Shown piece after piece: positions 43,941-52,783 of a stretch of DNA of 61,942 bases; position 1 is the first letter of the stretch; every line of letters starts with the position of its first letter. The stretch lies in assembly GCA_016293805.1 (NCBI GenBank), contig JAEDDI010000003.1:1-61942 (forward strand), in the 5' to 3' direction. The notes below the pieces were generated by a model that did not search any database, was not told the DNA's origin, and saw only the letters and a program-made list of their open reading frames with translations. This stretch comes from Bacillota bacterium. GTDB lineage: Bacteria; Bacillota; Clostridia; Peptostreptococcales; Anaerovoracaceae. Both the position numbers and the translations under genes were made by a program.

Positions 43941-45650
43941 ATGATAAACAAGGCTGTCATGCTTATATTTGCAGTACTCATACTGCTGATTTCCATAGCA
44001 TATTTCAGAATCTATCTCAAGAGAGAAGAGCGTTTTATGCAGATGTGGGGATATGCCTGGATAATATATGCCGTAGGAATATGCCTTTATCTTGCGTATA
44101 CCCAGACGGGCAACGATCTTTTCCTCGAAATGCGCAAGGTTACAGATATGTACAATCTGATATGTCTTCTGCTGGGAAGCTATCTTATCTCACATACCAG
44201 AGTTCCTGAATACTGGGCCAGGTTCTCACTTTACATGACGCTGCTTGCAGTTGTGTGCATGATGTACAAGACTGAGCTTCTTACGTTCTATCTTCCCGTA
44301 ATGGTTTTTCAGCTTGCTGTAACCGGGTTTATAGTATACAACATATTTATGAGATGGAAGCTCAAGAGAGAGCTTCAGATTCTTGTCTGCTTTGTGTTCT
44401 TCATATGGGGAGCGGGCAAATCGATGCTTTCTCTTGTTGAAGTGTTCATGAGTGACCTTTATGAGCACATTATTATAGAACTGACATTTGCAAATATTCT
44501 TAATTTCTGTATACTTACAATATATACAGCATATATTAAGGACAAATCGGAGATTACAGGTGATTTATACAAGAAGGTCGTTGACAATTCTGAAGATGCA
44601 CTCTTTTATTTTTCTCACAATCCCCCTGCATATGAGTACATATCACCTGTCTGCCGTGATATAACAGGGTATTCACAGAACGATTTTTACAAGAATCCAA
44701 ATCTTCTGATGACCATATCTCAGGACAAGAGTGTTGAAAATCTCATGTATGACCTTGTCGAGAACGGAGTTGAACGCGGCAAGATTACTTTTCAGATAAG
44801 TAAACGTGACGGAGAGAATGTATGGCTTGAGATGAAATGCAGCGCAATAATAGAGGATAACAGACCGATTGCAATGGAAGGTGTCCTCAGAGATGTTACT
44901 GCCGCTCATACAAGGTCTATGGAGCAGATAAAGACAACAAGAAGCAGAAACATGCTGTTTTCGTACATATCGCACGAGCTGAGAACACCGATAACATCTG
45001 TTGCCGGATATATCACAGCGCTTGAAGACGGCACATTTGCCACAGACGAAGAGCGAAAAGAGGCTATAGAGATTATCTCGTCCAAGACAGCAACTCTCAA
45101 GAAACTCATAGATGATCTGGACCAGATGTCCAAATTCGAAACTCATCAGTTTACATTTGACTTTCAGGTGTATAATGTCGGCGAAGTGGTAGAAGTCATG
45201 GTGGCTGGCAGTATAGGAGATATTGAGAAGAACAGATTTACAGTTGAGTTTGACTATCAGGATTCTCTTCTTTCGAAATATGAATTTGTTGTCGATCTTG
45301 AGAGAATCAATCAGGTATATACAAATCTTATAACAAATGCAATAAAATATTCCGGCGACAGCCGCAGAATATGGATATCTTTCGGACTTGACGATGTGAG
45401 AGAGAATTTCATCTGTTCAGTTAAGGATGAAGGTGTAGGAATTGCAGGAAGCGATATGAACCATGTCTTCGATTCGTTCTTCAGAGCGGAGACGAACACA
45501 AGCGCAACCAAGTATACTGAAGGCAGGGGCCTTGGGCTTTCTCTGAGCAGGGAAATTGTTCAGAGACACAACGGACAGATTTACGTTGACAGCATATACG
45601 GAAAAGGTAGCGTTTTCACTTTTACAGTACCACTGTTCAAGGAGGAGTAG
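43941..45650 (+). CDS. 7TM-PAS sensor histidine kinase
   Basis: 569 residues. An N-terminal block with about seven membrane helices (about 5-205) is followed by a PAS domain (about 210-325, YEYISPVCRDITGYS), HisKA with H345 in SYISHELRTPITSVAGY, and HATPase with NLITNAIKYS, KDEGVGI and GRGLGLSL. The ligand of the membrane sensor is unknown. The response regulator follows 3 nt later. The pair sits between the minus-strand SSS symporter and its likely small partner, so control of that transporter is plausible. Confidence 0.92.
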   Translation: MINKAVMLIFAVLILLISIAYFRIYLKREERFMQMWGYAWIIYAVGICLYLAYTQTGNDLFLEMRKVTDMYNLICLLLGSYLISHTRVPEYWARFSLYMTLLAVVCMMYKTELLTFYLPVMVFQLAVTGFIVYNIFMRWKLKRELQILVCFVFFIWGAGKSMLSLVEVFMSDLYEHIIIELTFANILNFCILTIYTAYIKDKSEITGDLYKKVVDNSEDALFYFSHNPPAYEYISPVCRDITGYSQNDFYKNPNLLMTISQDKSVENLMYDLVENGVERGKITFQISKRDGENVWLEMKCSAIIEDNRPIAMEGVLRDVTAAHTRSMEQIKTTRSRNMLFSYISHELRTPITSVAGYITALEDGTFATDEERKEAIEIISSKTATLKKLIDDLDQMSKFETHQFTFDFQVYNVGEVVEVMVAGSIGDIEKNRFTVEFDYQDSLLSKYEFVVDLERINQVYTNLITNAIKYSGDSRRIWISFGLDDVRENFICSVKDEGVGIAGSDMNHVFDSFFRAETNTSATKYTEGRGLGLSLSREIVQRHNGQIYVDSIYGKGSVFTFTVPLFKEE

Positions 45651-45653
45651 TAA

Positions 45654-46370
45654 ATGGCAAATGAGAAAATTTTGGTTGTAGATGATGAACATGCCATCAA
45701 CAAACTTATCTGCTCGTATCTTCAGAAGGAAGCTTTTGAACCGATAGCTGCATATTCGGGCATGGAAGCAATGCAGTGCATAGAAAGCGAAAAGCCTGAC
45801 CTTATCATTCTGGACATCATGCTTCCGGATATCGAGGGAACGGTGCTTTCACTTGACATCAGAAGAATATCCAATGCGCCGATTATTTTCCTAAGTGCAA
45901 AAACAAAGGAAATTGACAAGATTGTCGCCCTTTCTGCGGGAGGGGACGACTATATAACCAAGCCTTTTATGCCGGGAGAACTTATTGCAAGAATCAAAGC
46001 TCATATCAGGAGACAGAAGACTCTGGCGGCATCGTACGAAAAGATTACACCTAATGTTGTTGAATTTGACAAGGTAAAAATAGATTTTGACACACACGAA
46101 TGTTATCTTGACGGAAAGGAAGTCAAGCTCACATCAAAGGAATTTGAGATTCTGAAGCTTTTTATAGATAATCCGCGCAAGGTATTTCCAGCTGAGCAGA
46201 TTTACGAGACTGTATGGAAAACAAACTGTCTTGACAATGATGCGAGAACAGTAATGGTATATATCAGCACGTTGAGAAAGAAACTGGAATCATCAACTGC
46301 AAGTGCGAACTATATCATAAGTGTAAGAGGTGTGGGATACAAGTTCAACCAGTCACTTCTTGATGAATAG
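45654..46370 (+). CDS. OmpR-family response regulator
   Basis: 238 residues. The receiver domain has D10/D11 and phospho-acceptor D54 (LIILDIMLPD), with the Lys in TKPFMPGE. The winged-helix domain (about 140-235) contains KLTSKEFEILKLF and VRGVGYKF. It is the partner of the upstream 7TM kinase. The last 18 nt overlap the 3' end of the convergent DUF3311-like gene. Confidence 0.93.
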   Translation: MANEKILVVDDEHAINKLICSYLQKEAFEPIAAYSGMEAMQCIESEKPDLIILDIMLPDIEGTVLSLDIRRISNAPIIFLSAKTKEIDKIVALSAGGDDYITKPFMPGELIARIKAHIRRQKTLAASYEKITPNVVEFDKVKIDFDTHECYLDGKEVKLTSKEFEILKLFIDNPRKVFPAEQIYETVWKTNCLDNDARTVMVYISTLRKKLESSTASANYIISVRGVGYKFNQSLLDE

Positions 46371-46580
46371 AGGGTTCTTGCCCCATGAGGTTCTATATCC
46401 GATGAACAGAATAATGCACATGTATAACCAGCATATTATAACGTATCCGTAGAGAAACGGAAACCCGAATATGAAGGGATATATCCTGTTGCATACGAAA
46501 AATATACCCGGTATTTCTATTGCCATAAATCCTATGATAATAAGTGCGGCTAGTATGATTCTTCTGTTTCGTACTGACAT
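46353..46580 (-). CDS. DUF3311-like small membrane protein, probable SSS companion
   Basis: 75 residues with two hydrophobic helices. The segment CNRIYPFIFGFPFLYGYVI resembles the N-R-x-x-P...G-x-P-F pattern of DUF3311 proteins, which accompany sodium:solute symporters. AGGAGG lies 6 nt before the ATG on the minus strand, supporting a real gene despite its size. It overlaps the response-regulator gene tail to tail by 18 nt. Confidence 0.62.
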   Translation of the reverse strand: MSVRNRRIILAALIIIGFMAIEIPGIFFVCNRIYPFIFGFPFLYGYVIICWLYMCIILFIGYRTSWGKNPLFIKK

Positions 46581-46641
46581 GGCATACCTCCTGAGCCCAT
46601 TTTATACCACGCAAAATAAAATGTAAATAGACAAGACTTAT

Positions 46642-46681
46642 CAAACCTCGACTTGTATGTTGAGGTTTGCTGTTATATAAT
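46642..46681 (+). promoter_or_regulatory. iorA promoter embedded in an 11-bp palindrome
   Basis: CAAACCTCGAC (46642-46652) and GTTGAGGTTTG (46659-46669) are inverted repeats with one G-T wobble. The 6-nt loop TTGTAT (46653-46658) is itself a -35 box, 17 nt from a perfect TATAAT (46676-46681). A repressor bound here would mask the promoter. The palindrome also faces the divergent DUF3311-like gene. Confidence 0.7.
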
Positions 46682-46717
46682 AAAGATTGGTATTTTAACA
46701 TACAGGAGGAGTAGTTT

Positions 46718-48484
46718 ATGAAGAAAATAATGTCCGGAAATGAAGCCGTGGCAAGAGGCGCATGGGAAGGCGGTCTTGTTTTTGCTTCAGCGTATCCGGG
46801 AACACCGAGTACAGAAATACTGGAAAATATGCCTCAGTACAGAGAAGATATATATTCGGAATGGGCTCCGAATGAGAAGGTTGCTGTGGAAGCTGCCATA
46901 GGGGCGTCCGTTGCAGGGGTAAGAGCACTTGCTGCAATGAAGCATGTTGGAGTGAATGTGGCTGCAGACCCTATTTTTACAGTTGCATATACCGGAATCA
47001 CGGGAGGTCTTGTTATAGTCTCTGCAGACGATCCGGGAATGCACAGTTCGCAGAACGAGCAGGACAACAGAAACTATGCGCAGGCTGCAAGACTTCTCAT
47101 GCTCAATCCGTCAGACAGCCAGGAAGCCAAGGATTTTACCGCGCTTGGTCTCAGACTGTCGGAGGAATTCGACATACCTGTAATGCTGCATATGACAACA
47201 AGAGTATGCCACAGCAAGGGCATAGTAGAACTTGGCGAAAGAAATGCCGTTCCGCAGGTTCCGTATCAGAAGAACATCAGGAAATTTGTATCAGTGCCGG
47301 CAAACGCAAAGGTGAGAAGAGCTGACCTTGAAGTGAGACTTGCAAGAATGACAGAGTATTCAAACAGCTGCGAAATCAACAGAGCCGAATACTATGACAC
47401 AAAAATAGGAATAATTACAAGCGGAGTTTCATACCAGTACGCAAAAGAAGTATTCGGAGAAGACGCTTCATATCTTAAACTGGGAATGACATTTCCTATG
47501 CCTATGGATCTCATCAGAGATTTTGCATCCAAAGTGGACAGGGTGTATGTAATAGAGGAAATGGATCCTTATCTTGAGAGAAACATCAGAGCTGCAGGTA
47601 TAGAATGTACAGGCAAGGATGTTGTTCCGAAGTTCGGGGAGCTCAATCCTGACATCGTAAGAGAAGCGTTCTTCGGAACAAAGGCTGAAACGATCACAAG
47701 CGAAATGGCAGCTGTAGTAAGACCGCCGACACTTTGCGCAGGATGTCCTCACAGAGGATTCTTCTATGCGCTTTCAAAGAAAAAGGGTGTGATGATTACC
47801 GGAGATATAGGATGCTATACACTCGGTTCAGCAGCTCCGCTCAGTGCAATAGATACAACCTTCTGCATGGGAGGATCGATTTCAACCGGACACGGTGCAG
47901 CCAAGGCATACAAGATGTCCGGAGCAGATACCAAGGTAGTCGCATGTCTTGGAGATTCAACATTCTTCCATTCGGGAATCACATCACTTATTGATGCTGT
48001 ATACAACAGTTCAGACAGCGTGTCGGTTATCCTTGACAACAGAATAACAGGAATGACAGGACATCAGCAGAATCCGGGAACAGGATACACTCTGATGGGG
48101 GATCCTGCAACTGAAGTCGATATTCCGGCATTATGCAGGGCAATCGGCATGAAGGACGAGAATATATATATCGTTAATCCTCTCAAGCTTGATCAGGTCA
48201 ATGCGGCTCTTGATGAAGCAATCGCAAAGGACGAGCCTACAGTAATCATAACAAAGTGGCCGTGCATACTGAAGAAATTTTCGCAGCAGGACAGAGAAGA
48301 CTTCGATCTTTCGCCTAAAAAGTGTGAGGTTGATCAGGATCTTTGCAGAAAGTGCGGAATGTGTTCAAAGACAGGCTGCCCTGCAATCTACACAGGCGAT
48401 ATCGTAAAAATCAATGAATCAAGCTGCACAGGCTGCAGTGTATGTGCGCAGGTCTGCCCGTTTGATGCAATAAAGGAGGCGTAG
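46718..48484 (+). CDS. iorA: Indolepyruvate:ferredoxin oxidoreductase, alpha subunit
   Basis: 588 residues. The pyrimidine-binding domain starts at the N-terminus (SAYPGTPSTEILE). The TPP/Mg domain has GDIGCYTLG and CLGDSTFFHSGI. Two C-terminal [4Fe-4S] motifs are present (CRKCGMC...GCP and CTGCSVCAQVCP). It oxidatively decarboxylates aryl-pyruvates to aryl-acetyl-CoA with reduction of ferredoxin. Together with iorB and an aminotransferase it suggests oxidative fermentation of aromatic amino acids. The RBS is GGAGGAG. Confidence 0.95.
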   Translation: MKKIMSGNEAVARGAWEGGLVFASAYPGTPSTEILENMPQYREDIYSEWAPNEKVAVEAAIGASVAGVRALAAMKHVGVNVAADPIFTVAYTGITGGLVIVSADDPGMHSSQNEQDNRNYAQAARLLMLNPSDSQEAKDFTALGLRLSEEFDIPVMLHMTTRVCHSKGIVELGERNAVPQVPYQKNIRKFVSVPANAKVRRADLEVRLARMTEYSNSCEINRAEYYDTKIGIITSGVSYQYAKEVFGEDASYLKLGMTFPMPMDLIRDFASKVDRVYVIEEMDPYLERNIRAAGIECTGKDVVPKFGELNPDIVREAFFGTKAETITSEMAAVVRPPTLCAGCPHRGFFYALSKKKGVMITGDIGCYTLGSAAPLSAIDTTFCMGGSISTGHGAAKAYKMSGADTKVVACLGDSTFFHSGITSLIDAVYNSSDSVSVILDNRITGMTGHQQNPGTGYTLMGDPATEVDIPALCRAIGMKDENIYIVNPLKLDQVNAALDEAIAKDEPTVIITKWPCILKKFSQQDREDFDLSPKKCEVDQDLCRKCGMCSKTGCPAIYTGDIVKINESSCTGCSVCAQVCPFDAIKEA

Positions 48485-48487
48485 GAT

Positions 48488-49060
48488 ATGAGTGAAGTAA
48501 AGAGCATAATTCTTGTAGGAGTAGGCGGACAGGGAACTATACTTGCAAGTAAGATTTTATCCGAAGGTCTTATGAGCGCAGGGTATGATGTGAAGATGAG
48601 CGAGATTCACGGAATGAGCCAGAGAGGCGGAGATGTTTCAACTCAGGTACGTTTTGGAGATAAAGTATATTCGCCTATAGTCGGCAAAGGCCAGGCCAAT
48701 GTTATAGTTGCATTTGAGAAGATGGAAGCTCTCAGATGGATTGAGTATCTTAAGCCTGACGGAAAGATGGTAATAAATGATTTTGAAATTCCATCTGTTC
48801 CGATTCTCATGGGAACTGCGGAATATCCTGAAGGAATAATAGAGGAACTTTCATCCAAGGCTGACACTCTTGTTTTCAGGGCTGCTGATATTGCAGATGA
48901 ACTTGGCAATTCCAAGGCAATGAACATCGTTCTTCTGGGGGCGCTTGTCAAGGCTCTCGGTGTAGAGGGAATAGACTGGCATGAGATTATTTCAAAGAAT
49001 GTCAAGAAAGGATTCGAAGAGCTTAATATCAAAGCATTCGAAGCAGGTTATGCGTTATGA
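48488..49060 (+). CDS. iorB: Indolepyruvate:ferredoxin oxidoreductase, beta subunit
   Basis: 190 residues. The gamma-type domain of 2-oxoacid:ferredoxin oxidoreductases is recognised by VGVGGQGTILASKIL and SEIHGMSQRGGDVSTQVRFG. It forms the IorAB complex. Three nt separate it from iorA, and it overlaps the aminotransferase gene by 4 nt. Confidence 0.95.
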   Translation: MSEVKSIILVGVGGQGTILASKILSEGLMSAGYDVKMSEIHGMSQRGGDVSTQVRFGDKVYSPIVGKGQANVIVAFEKMEALRWIEYLKPDGKMVINDFEIPSVPILMGTAEYPEGIIEELSSKADTLVFRAADIADELGNSKAMNIVLLGALVKALGVEGIDWHEIISKNVKKGFEELNIKAFEAGYAL

Positions 49061-50247
49061 TTTCAAAAAAAGTTAAAGCCGGCGTTGAAGGAGGTTCGGC
49101 TATAAGGGCACTGTTTGAAGAGGGAAAGAATCTTGCGGACAGATACGGAGTCGAGAATGTGTGTGATTTCAGTATCGGAAATCCGAATATAGCACCTCCG
49201 GCAGCATTTAAGAATGCCATAATAGACATTCTCAATGAGGAGGACCCGGTATTTGTGAACGGATATATGAACAATGCGGGTTATGAACAGGTGAGACAGG
49301 CTGTGGCAGACAATCTGAACAGAAGATTCGGCACATCATTTGGCATATCAAATATTATAATGTGTGTAGGTGCGGCTTCAGGTCTCAATGTTATTTTCAA
49401 AACGCTTCTTAACCCCGGTGATGAGGTTATTGCGTTCGCACCGTATTTCCTGGAATACAGAAACTATGTTTCAAACTATGACGGAAAACTTGTCGAAATA
49501 CCGGCAAATCCGCCGGAGTTTCTTCCGGATATAGATAAGTTCAGGGCTTCAGTAACACCTGCAACCAAAGCAGTCATCATTAACAACCCTAACAATCCTA
49601 CAGGCGTTGTATATGGTGAGGATACGATAAATGCCATTGCTGATGTAATGAGAGAAAAGGAAAAGGAATACGGAACATCAATCTACCTTATTTCCGATGA
49701 GCCTTACAGAGAACTTGTTTACGACAGTGAGACAGTGGTTCCTTATCTGACAAAACACTATCACAACACAATAGTAGGTTATTCATTCAGCAAGTCGCTT
49801 TCGCTGCCGGGAGAGAGAATAGGATATATAGTAATTCCGTCAGAGATTGATGACTATCAGGATGTGTTTGACGGAGCAGTGCTTTGTACCAGAATTTCAG
49901 GATTTGTCAATGCGCCGTCACTTGTTCAGCTGGCTGTTTCAAGATGTCTTGACGAGACTGCCGATATTGGTTTCTACGGCAGGAACAGAGATATGCTTTA
50001 CAACGCGCTGACAGAGATAGGATTTGAATGCGTCAAACCTGAAGGAGCTTTTTATATGTGGGTAAAGACACCTGTGGACGAAGCGGAATTCGTGGCACTG
50101 TGCAAGAAGCATCTGGTGCTTGTTGTTGCCGGATCAGGGTTTGCAGGTCCGGGATATGTGAGACTTGCCTACTGCATTTCACCTGATGTGATTGAAAAGT
50201 CAATTCCTAAGTTCAAAGCTATCATGGATGAGATTAAGCATAAGTAA
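49057..50247 (+). CDS. Class I/II PLP aminotransferase, probably aromatic
   Basis: 396 residues, fold-type I. The PLP lysine lies in SFSKSLSLPGERIGY, with NNPNNPTGVVY and ISDEPYREL also typical. Translational overlap with iorB indicates that it makes the arylpyruvate substrate by transamination of tryptophan, tyrosine or phenylalanine. Specificity for aromatic residues is inferred from the operon, not from sequence. A perfect terminator follows. Confidence 0.88.
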   Translation: MISKKVKAGVEGGSAIRALFEEGKNLADRYGVENVCDFSIGNPNIAPPAAFKNAIIDILNEEDPVFVNGYMNNAGYEQVRQAVADNLNRRFGTSFGISNIIMCVGAASGLNVIFKTLLNPGDEVIAFAPYFLEYRNYVSNYDGKLVEIPANPPEFLPDIDKFRASVTPATKAVIINNPNNPTGVVYGEDTINAIADVMREKEKEYGTSIYLISDEPYRELVYDSETVVPYLTKHYHNTIVGYSFSKSLSLPGERIGYIVIPSEIDDYQDVFDGAVLCTRISGFVNAPSLVQLAVSRCLDETADIGFYGRNRDMLYNALTEIGFECVKPEGAFYMWVKTPVDEAEFVALCKKHLVLVVAGSGFAGPGYVRLAYCISPDVIEKSIPKFKAIMDEIKHK

Positions 50248-50252
50248 TTATG

Positions 50253-50280
50253 AAGATGCGGCAGATGAGCCGCATCTTTT
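50253..50280 (+). terminator. Terminator of the ior operon
   Basis: AAGATGCGGC (50253-50262) and GCCGCATCTT (50269-50278) form a perfect 10-bp stem with a 6-nt loop, then TT. Confidence 0.8.
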
Positions 50281-50318
50281 GCATATCTATGGTATAATTA
50301 GTCAGGAGGATTGTGAAA

Positions 50319-51164
50319 ATGAAGAGAATTCTTGTGCTGGTAGCGATTCTGACTGTCATGACAGCTCATACTGCGTACGCGTATGAGGAGTTTTTTCATG
50401 ATGACAGAATAAGCATCGATATTCCGGACGGATTTACTGCTGTGACCGGGGAATATGAAGCGGGAGACTTTGTGTCTGCAGGATATATCATATCCGATGA
50501 CGGCAATGAGTATGCCCAGGTTTTCGGCATGCCCTACGACGGCGAATTCGATTATCTTTTCAGTGAAGAGGATGCAGAGGATTTCTACAATGCCCGGGGA
50601 ATGCAGGTGCTCAGAAGCTTTTTTGAAGAGCAGTCTGATGATGTATATACTGAAGCACCGGGGTTTTTCGAAGGAGAGAAGTCAAACTTCATGTTCTGCA
50701 CAGTGAGACTTTCTGAAAATGACAGTCTGTATGGATATGTATTCATGCTGCCTGAAGATAATTCTATACAGTTCATACTGTTTCGGGGTTTTAGCCTGAA
50801 ACAGGCACAGAATATGGCATCAACGTATGAGTCATACGGGTTTTATGACAGAAAACCGGCGCTTTACGAAGGAAGTATCAGTACGATTGTCAATTCGGCG
50901 GTGCTTGCTGCTGCTGTGGCGGTATGCGCATCATTTATTGCAGCCGTTATACGTATGAGGAGAAAGAGACTATCTGGTTTTTCCGCAGCTTCATCAGTGA
51001 GGAGGGGACATTCCGGTGGAAAGAACAGGGATGCAGAATCTGCGGACGACATGACGACATACAGCACATGCACTTATGAGGAAAGCCTCCGGACTCTGTA
51101 CAGATCCGGCCTTCTGACAAAAGACCAGCTTAATGAAATGATTGAAAAACACAGAAGGGAATGA
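50319..51164 (+). CDS. Secreted-domain single-pass membrane protein, SHOCT-like tail
   Basis: 281 residues from the ATG at 50319, 8 nt after CAGGAGGA; a GTG at 50313 is too close to the RBS. A signal peptide (about 1-21) precedes an extracellular alpha/beta domain (about 25-185). One membrane helix lies at about 194-215, followed by a basic linker and a short C-terminal helix pair, SLRTLYRSGLLTKDQLNEMI, like SHOCT oligomerisation tails. I do not recognise the extracellular domain. It is first in an operon with NfeD and SPFH proteins, so a membrane-microdomain role is possible. TATAAT at 50293-50298 is its likely -10. Confidence 0.7.
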   Translation: MKRILVLVAILTVMTAHTAYAYEEFFHDDRISIDIPDGFTAVTGEYEAGDFVSAGYIISDDGNEYAQVFGMPYDGEFDYLFSEEDAEDFYNARGMQVLRSFFEEQSDDVYTEAPGFFEGEKSNFMFCTVRLSENDSLYGYVFMLPEDNSIQFILFRGFSLKQAQNMASTYESYGFYDRKPALYEGSISTIVNSAVLAAAVAVCASFIAAVIRMRRKRLSGFSAASSVRRGHSGGKNRDAESADDMTTYSTCTYEESLRTLYRSGLLTKDQLNEMIEKHRRE

Positions 51165-51170
51165 TGAATT

Positions 51171-51605
51171 ATGAGTATTGATATTCTTGCAGTTGTCTGG
51201 ATTTCGGCAGCCGTTGTATTTGGAATCGCCGAAGCGATAACGATGGGTCTTACGACCATATGGTTTGCAGGAGGTGCTGTAGCGGCGGCAGTTTCGGCCA
51301 TGTTTACAGACAGCATTCTGATTCAGGTGATAGTGTTTATTGCCGTTTCATCTGCTTTGCTTGCAGTAACAAGACCGCTTGTAAAAAAGCATCTGAATAA
51401 CAGGACTGAGAAGACGAACATCGAAGCACTTGCGGGGATGGCTGCAGTTGCAGTGAGCGATATTGACCCTGTTTCCGGAGGCGAGGTTAAGGCAGACGGC
51501 AAGGTATGGCGGGCATCGTGTGATGTTTTTGTGCCGGAGGGAGAAATAGTTAAGGTTGAAGACGTTAAGGGTGTTACTCTAATAATAAGCAGGGAAGGAG
51601 ACTGA
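51171..51605 (+). CDS. NfeD-like membrane protein
   Basis: 144 residues. Two or three N-terminal membrane helices are followed by a C-terminal OB-fold (about 80-140, GMAAVAVSDIDPVSGGEVKADGKVW and EGEIVKVEDVKGVTLII). The short NfeD type lacks the serine-protease domain. It is adjacent to an SPFH protein, the standard pairing, in which it is thought to anchor or regulate the SPFH oligomer. Confidence 0.9.
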   Translation: MSIDILAVVWISAAVVFGIAEAITMGLTTIWFAGGAVAAAVSAMFTDSILIQVIVFIAVSSALLAVTRPLVKKHLNNRTEKTNIEALAGMAAVAVSDIDPVSGGEVKADGKVWRASCDVFVPEGEIVKVEDVKGVTLIISREGD

Positions 51606-51607
51606 TT

Positions 51608-52504
51608 ATGATTGCGAAAATTGTTATTGTTATTATTCTGGCGGTTCTTGCACTGATGATTATTGTTAATAACATCAGAATTGTGCCGCAGGCAAATGCA
51701 TTTGTAATAGAAAGACTTGGGGCATATTCTCAGACATGGCAGGTGGGACTCCATTTCAAGATACCGTTTATTGACAAGGTTTCGAGGAAGGTATCACTTA
51801 AGGAGCATGTGATAGATTTTCCTCCTCAGCCAGTTATAACCAAGGATAATGTAACGATTGAGATAGATACTGTTGTATATTTTCAGATTACAGATCCGAA
51901 GCTTTATGCATACGGTGTGGAGAATCCCATGGCTGCAATAGAGAATCTTACAGCAACGACACTGAGAAATATAATCGGTGAGCTGGAGCTTGACGGAACT
52001 CTTACATCAAGAGAGGTAATCAATTCCAAGATAAGAATTGTTCTTGATGAGGCTACCGATGCATGGGGTATCAAAATCAACAGGGTTGAAGTTAAGAATA
52101 TTATTCCGCCGAAGGATATCCAGATGGCAATGGAAAAGCAGATGAGAGCCGAAAGAGAGCGCCGTGAGGCGATTCTTCGTGCGGAAGGAGAAAAGAAATC
52201 TGCAATTCTTATAGCAGAGGGAAACAAGGAGGCTGTTATACTTGAGGCGGAAGCAAGGAAAGAGGCGCAGATAAAATCGGCAGAAGGTGAGGCCCAGGCC
52301 ATTCTTATGGTGCAGAAGGCAACTGCTGACGGTCTGAGAATGCTTGCCGATGCCGACGCAACCAAGGAGGTTCTGACTCTCAAGAGCATAGAGGCATTCG
52401 AAAAGGCAGCGGACGGTAATGCGACAAAGATTATAATTCCTTCGGAGATACAGGGCATAGCAGGTCTTGCAAGCTCTATAACTGAAATAGTTAAAAGTGA
52501 ATAA
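51608..52504 (+). CDS. SPFH/stomatin-like (slipin, QmcA-type) protein
   Basis: 298 residues. One N-terminal membrane helix leads into the SPFH domain (about 25-190, VIERLGAYSQTWQVGLHFKIPFIDKV) and a long Ala/Glu-rich coiled coil (about 175-260, RAEGEKKSAILIAEGNKEA). Such proteins form membrane rings or rafts and often modulate proteases or kinases. It works with the upstream NfeD. The last 42 codons plus the terminator are duplicated about 6.7 kb downstream, beyond an inserted adhesin gene. Confidence 0.92.
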   Translation: MIAKIVIVIILAVLALMIIVNNIRIVPQANAFVIERLGAYSQTWQVGLHFKIPFIDKVSRKVSLKEHVIDFPPQPVITKDNVTIEIDTVVYFQITDPKLYAYGVENPMAAIENLTATTLRNIIGELELDGTLTSREVINSKIRIVLDEATDAWGIKINRVEVKNIIPPKDIQMAMEKQMRAERERREAILRAEGEKKSAILIAEGNKEAVILEAEARKEAQIKSAEGEAQAILMVQKATADGLRMLADADATKEVLTLKSIEAFEKAADGNATKIIIPSEIQGIAGLASSITEIVKSE

Positions 52505-52581
52505 AAGCGATATGTCACGGGAATCGGAAACGGTTCCCGTATGTTTTACTTGAAATAAGCAAAACAGGTAGATACAACATA
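52377..52581. repeat. 205-bp direct repeat, left copy
   Basis: By eye, 52377-52581 matches 59053-59257 with two mismatches (A/G at the GGCATTCG/GGCGTTCG position, and G/T before TAGATACAACATA). It contains the SPFH gene's 3' end, its terminator and a short tail. The two copies bound the inserted segment. Confidence 0.93.
52517..52545 (+). terminator. Terminator of the SPFH operon
   Basis: ACGGGAATCG (52517-52526) pairs with CGGTTCCCGT (52531-52540) around a GAAA tetraloop, then ATGTTTT. It is duplicated at 59193-59221. Confidence 0.8.
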
Positions 52582-52783
52582 TCCGATTTTCTTTTCAATG
52601 ATCTTCAGAAGCAGAAGCGAAAGGAAGCAGGTAAGGAAATGCGCATTAATTCTGTCATCATTTCTAAGATAAACAGGTCTTGCCTTGAACTCTGACTTCA
52701 TGGTTCTGAAGGTGGCTTCAATCTGCCATCTCATTTTGTTAATGTGTATGATTTCTTTGATATCCTTTTCAAGTGTTGTGCAC
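52582..52783 (-). pseudogene. C-terminal remnant of a DDE transposase (IS1634/IS4-like)
   Basis: The minus frame reads VCTTLEKDIKEIIHINKMRW, then EFKARPVYLRNDDRINAHF and LTCFLSLLLLKIIEKKIG, the C-terminal end of a DDE_Tnp_1-type transposase. It runs out at 52582 into the 205-bp repeat, giving a chimeric tail, YVVSTCFAYFK. Only about 65 residues remain. The catalytic DDE residues are mostly gone. Confidence 0.7.
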
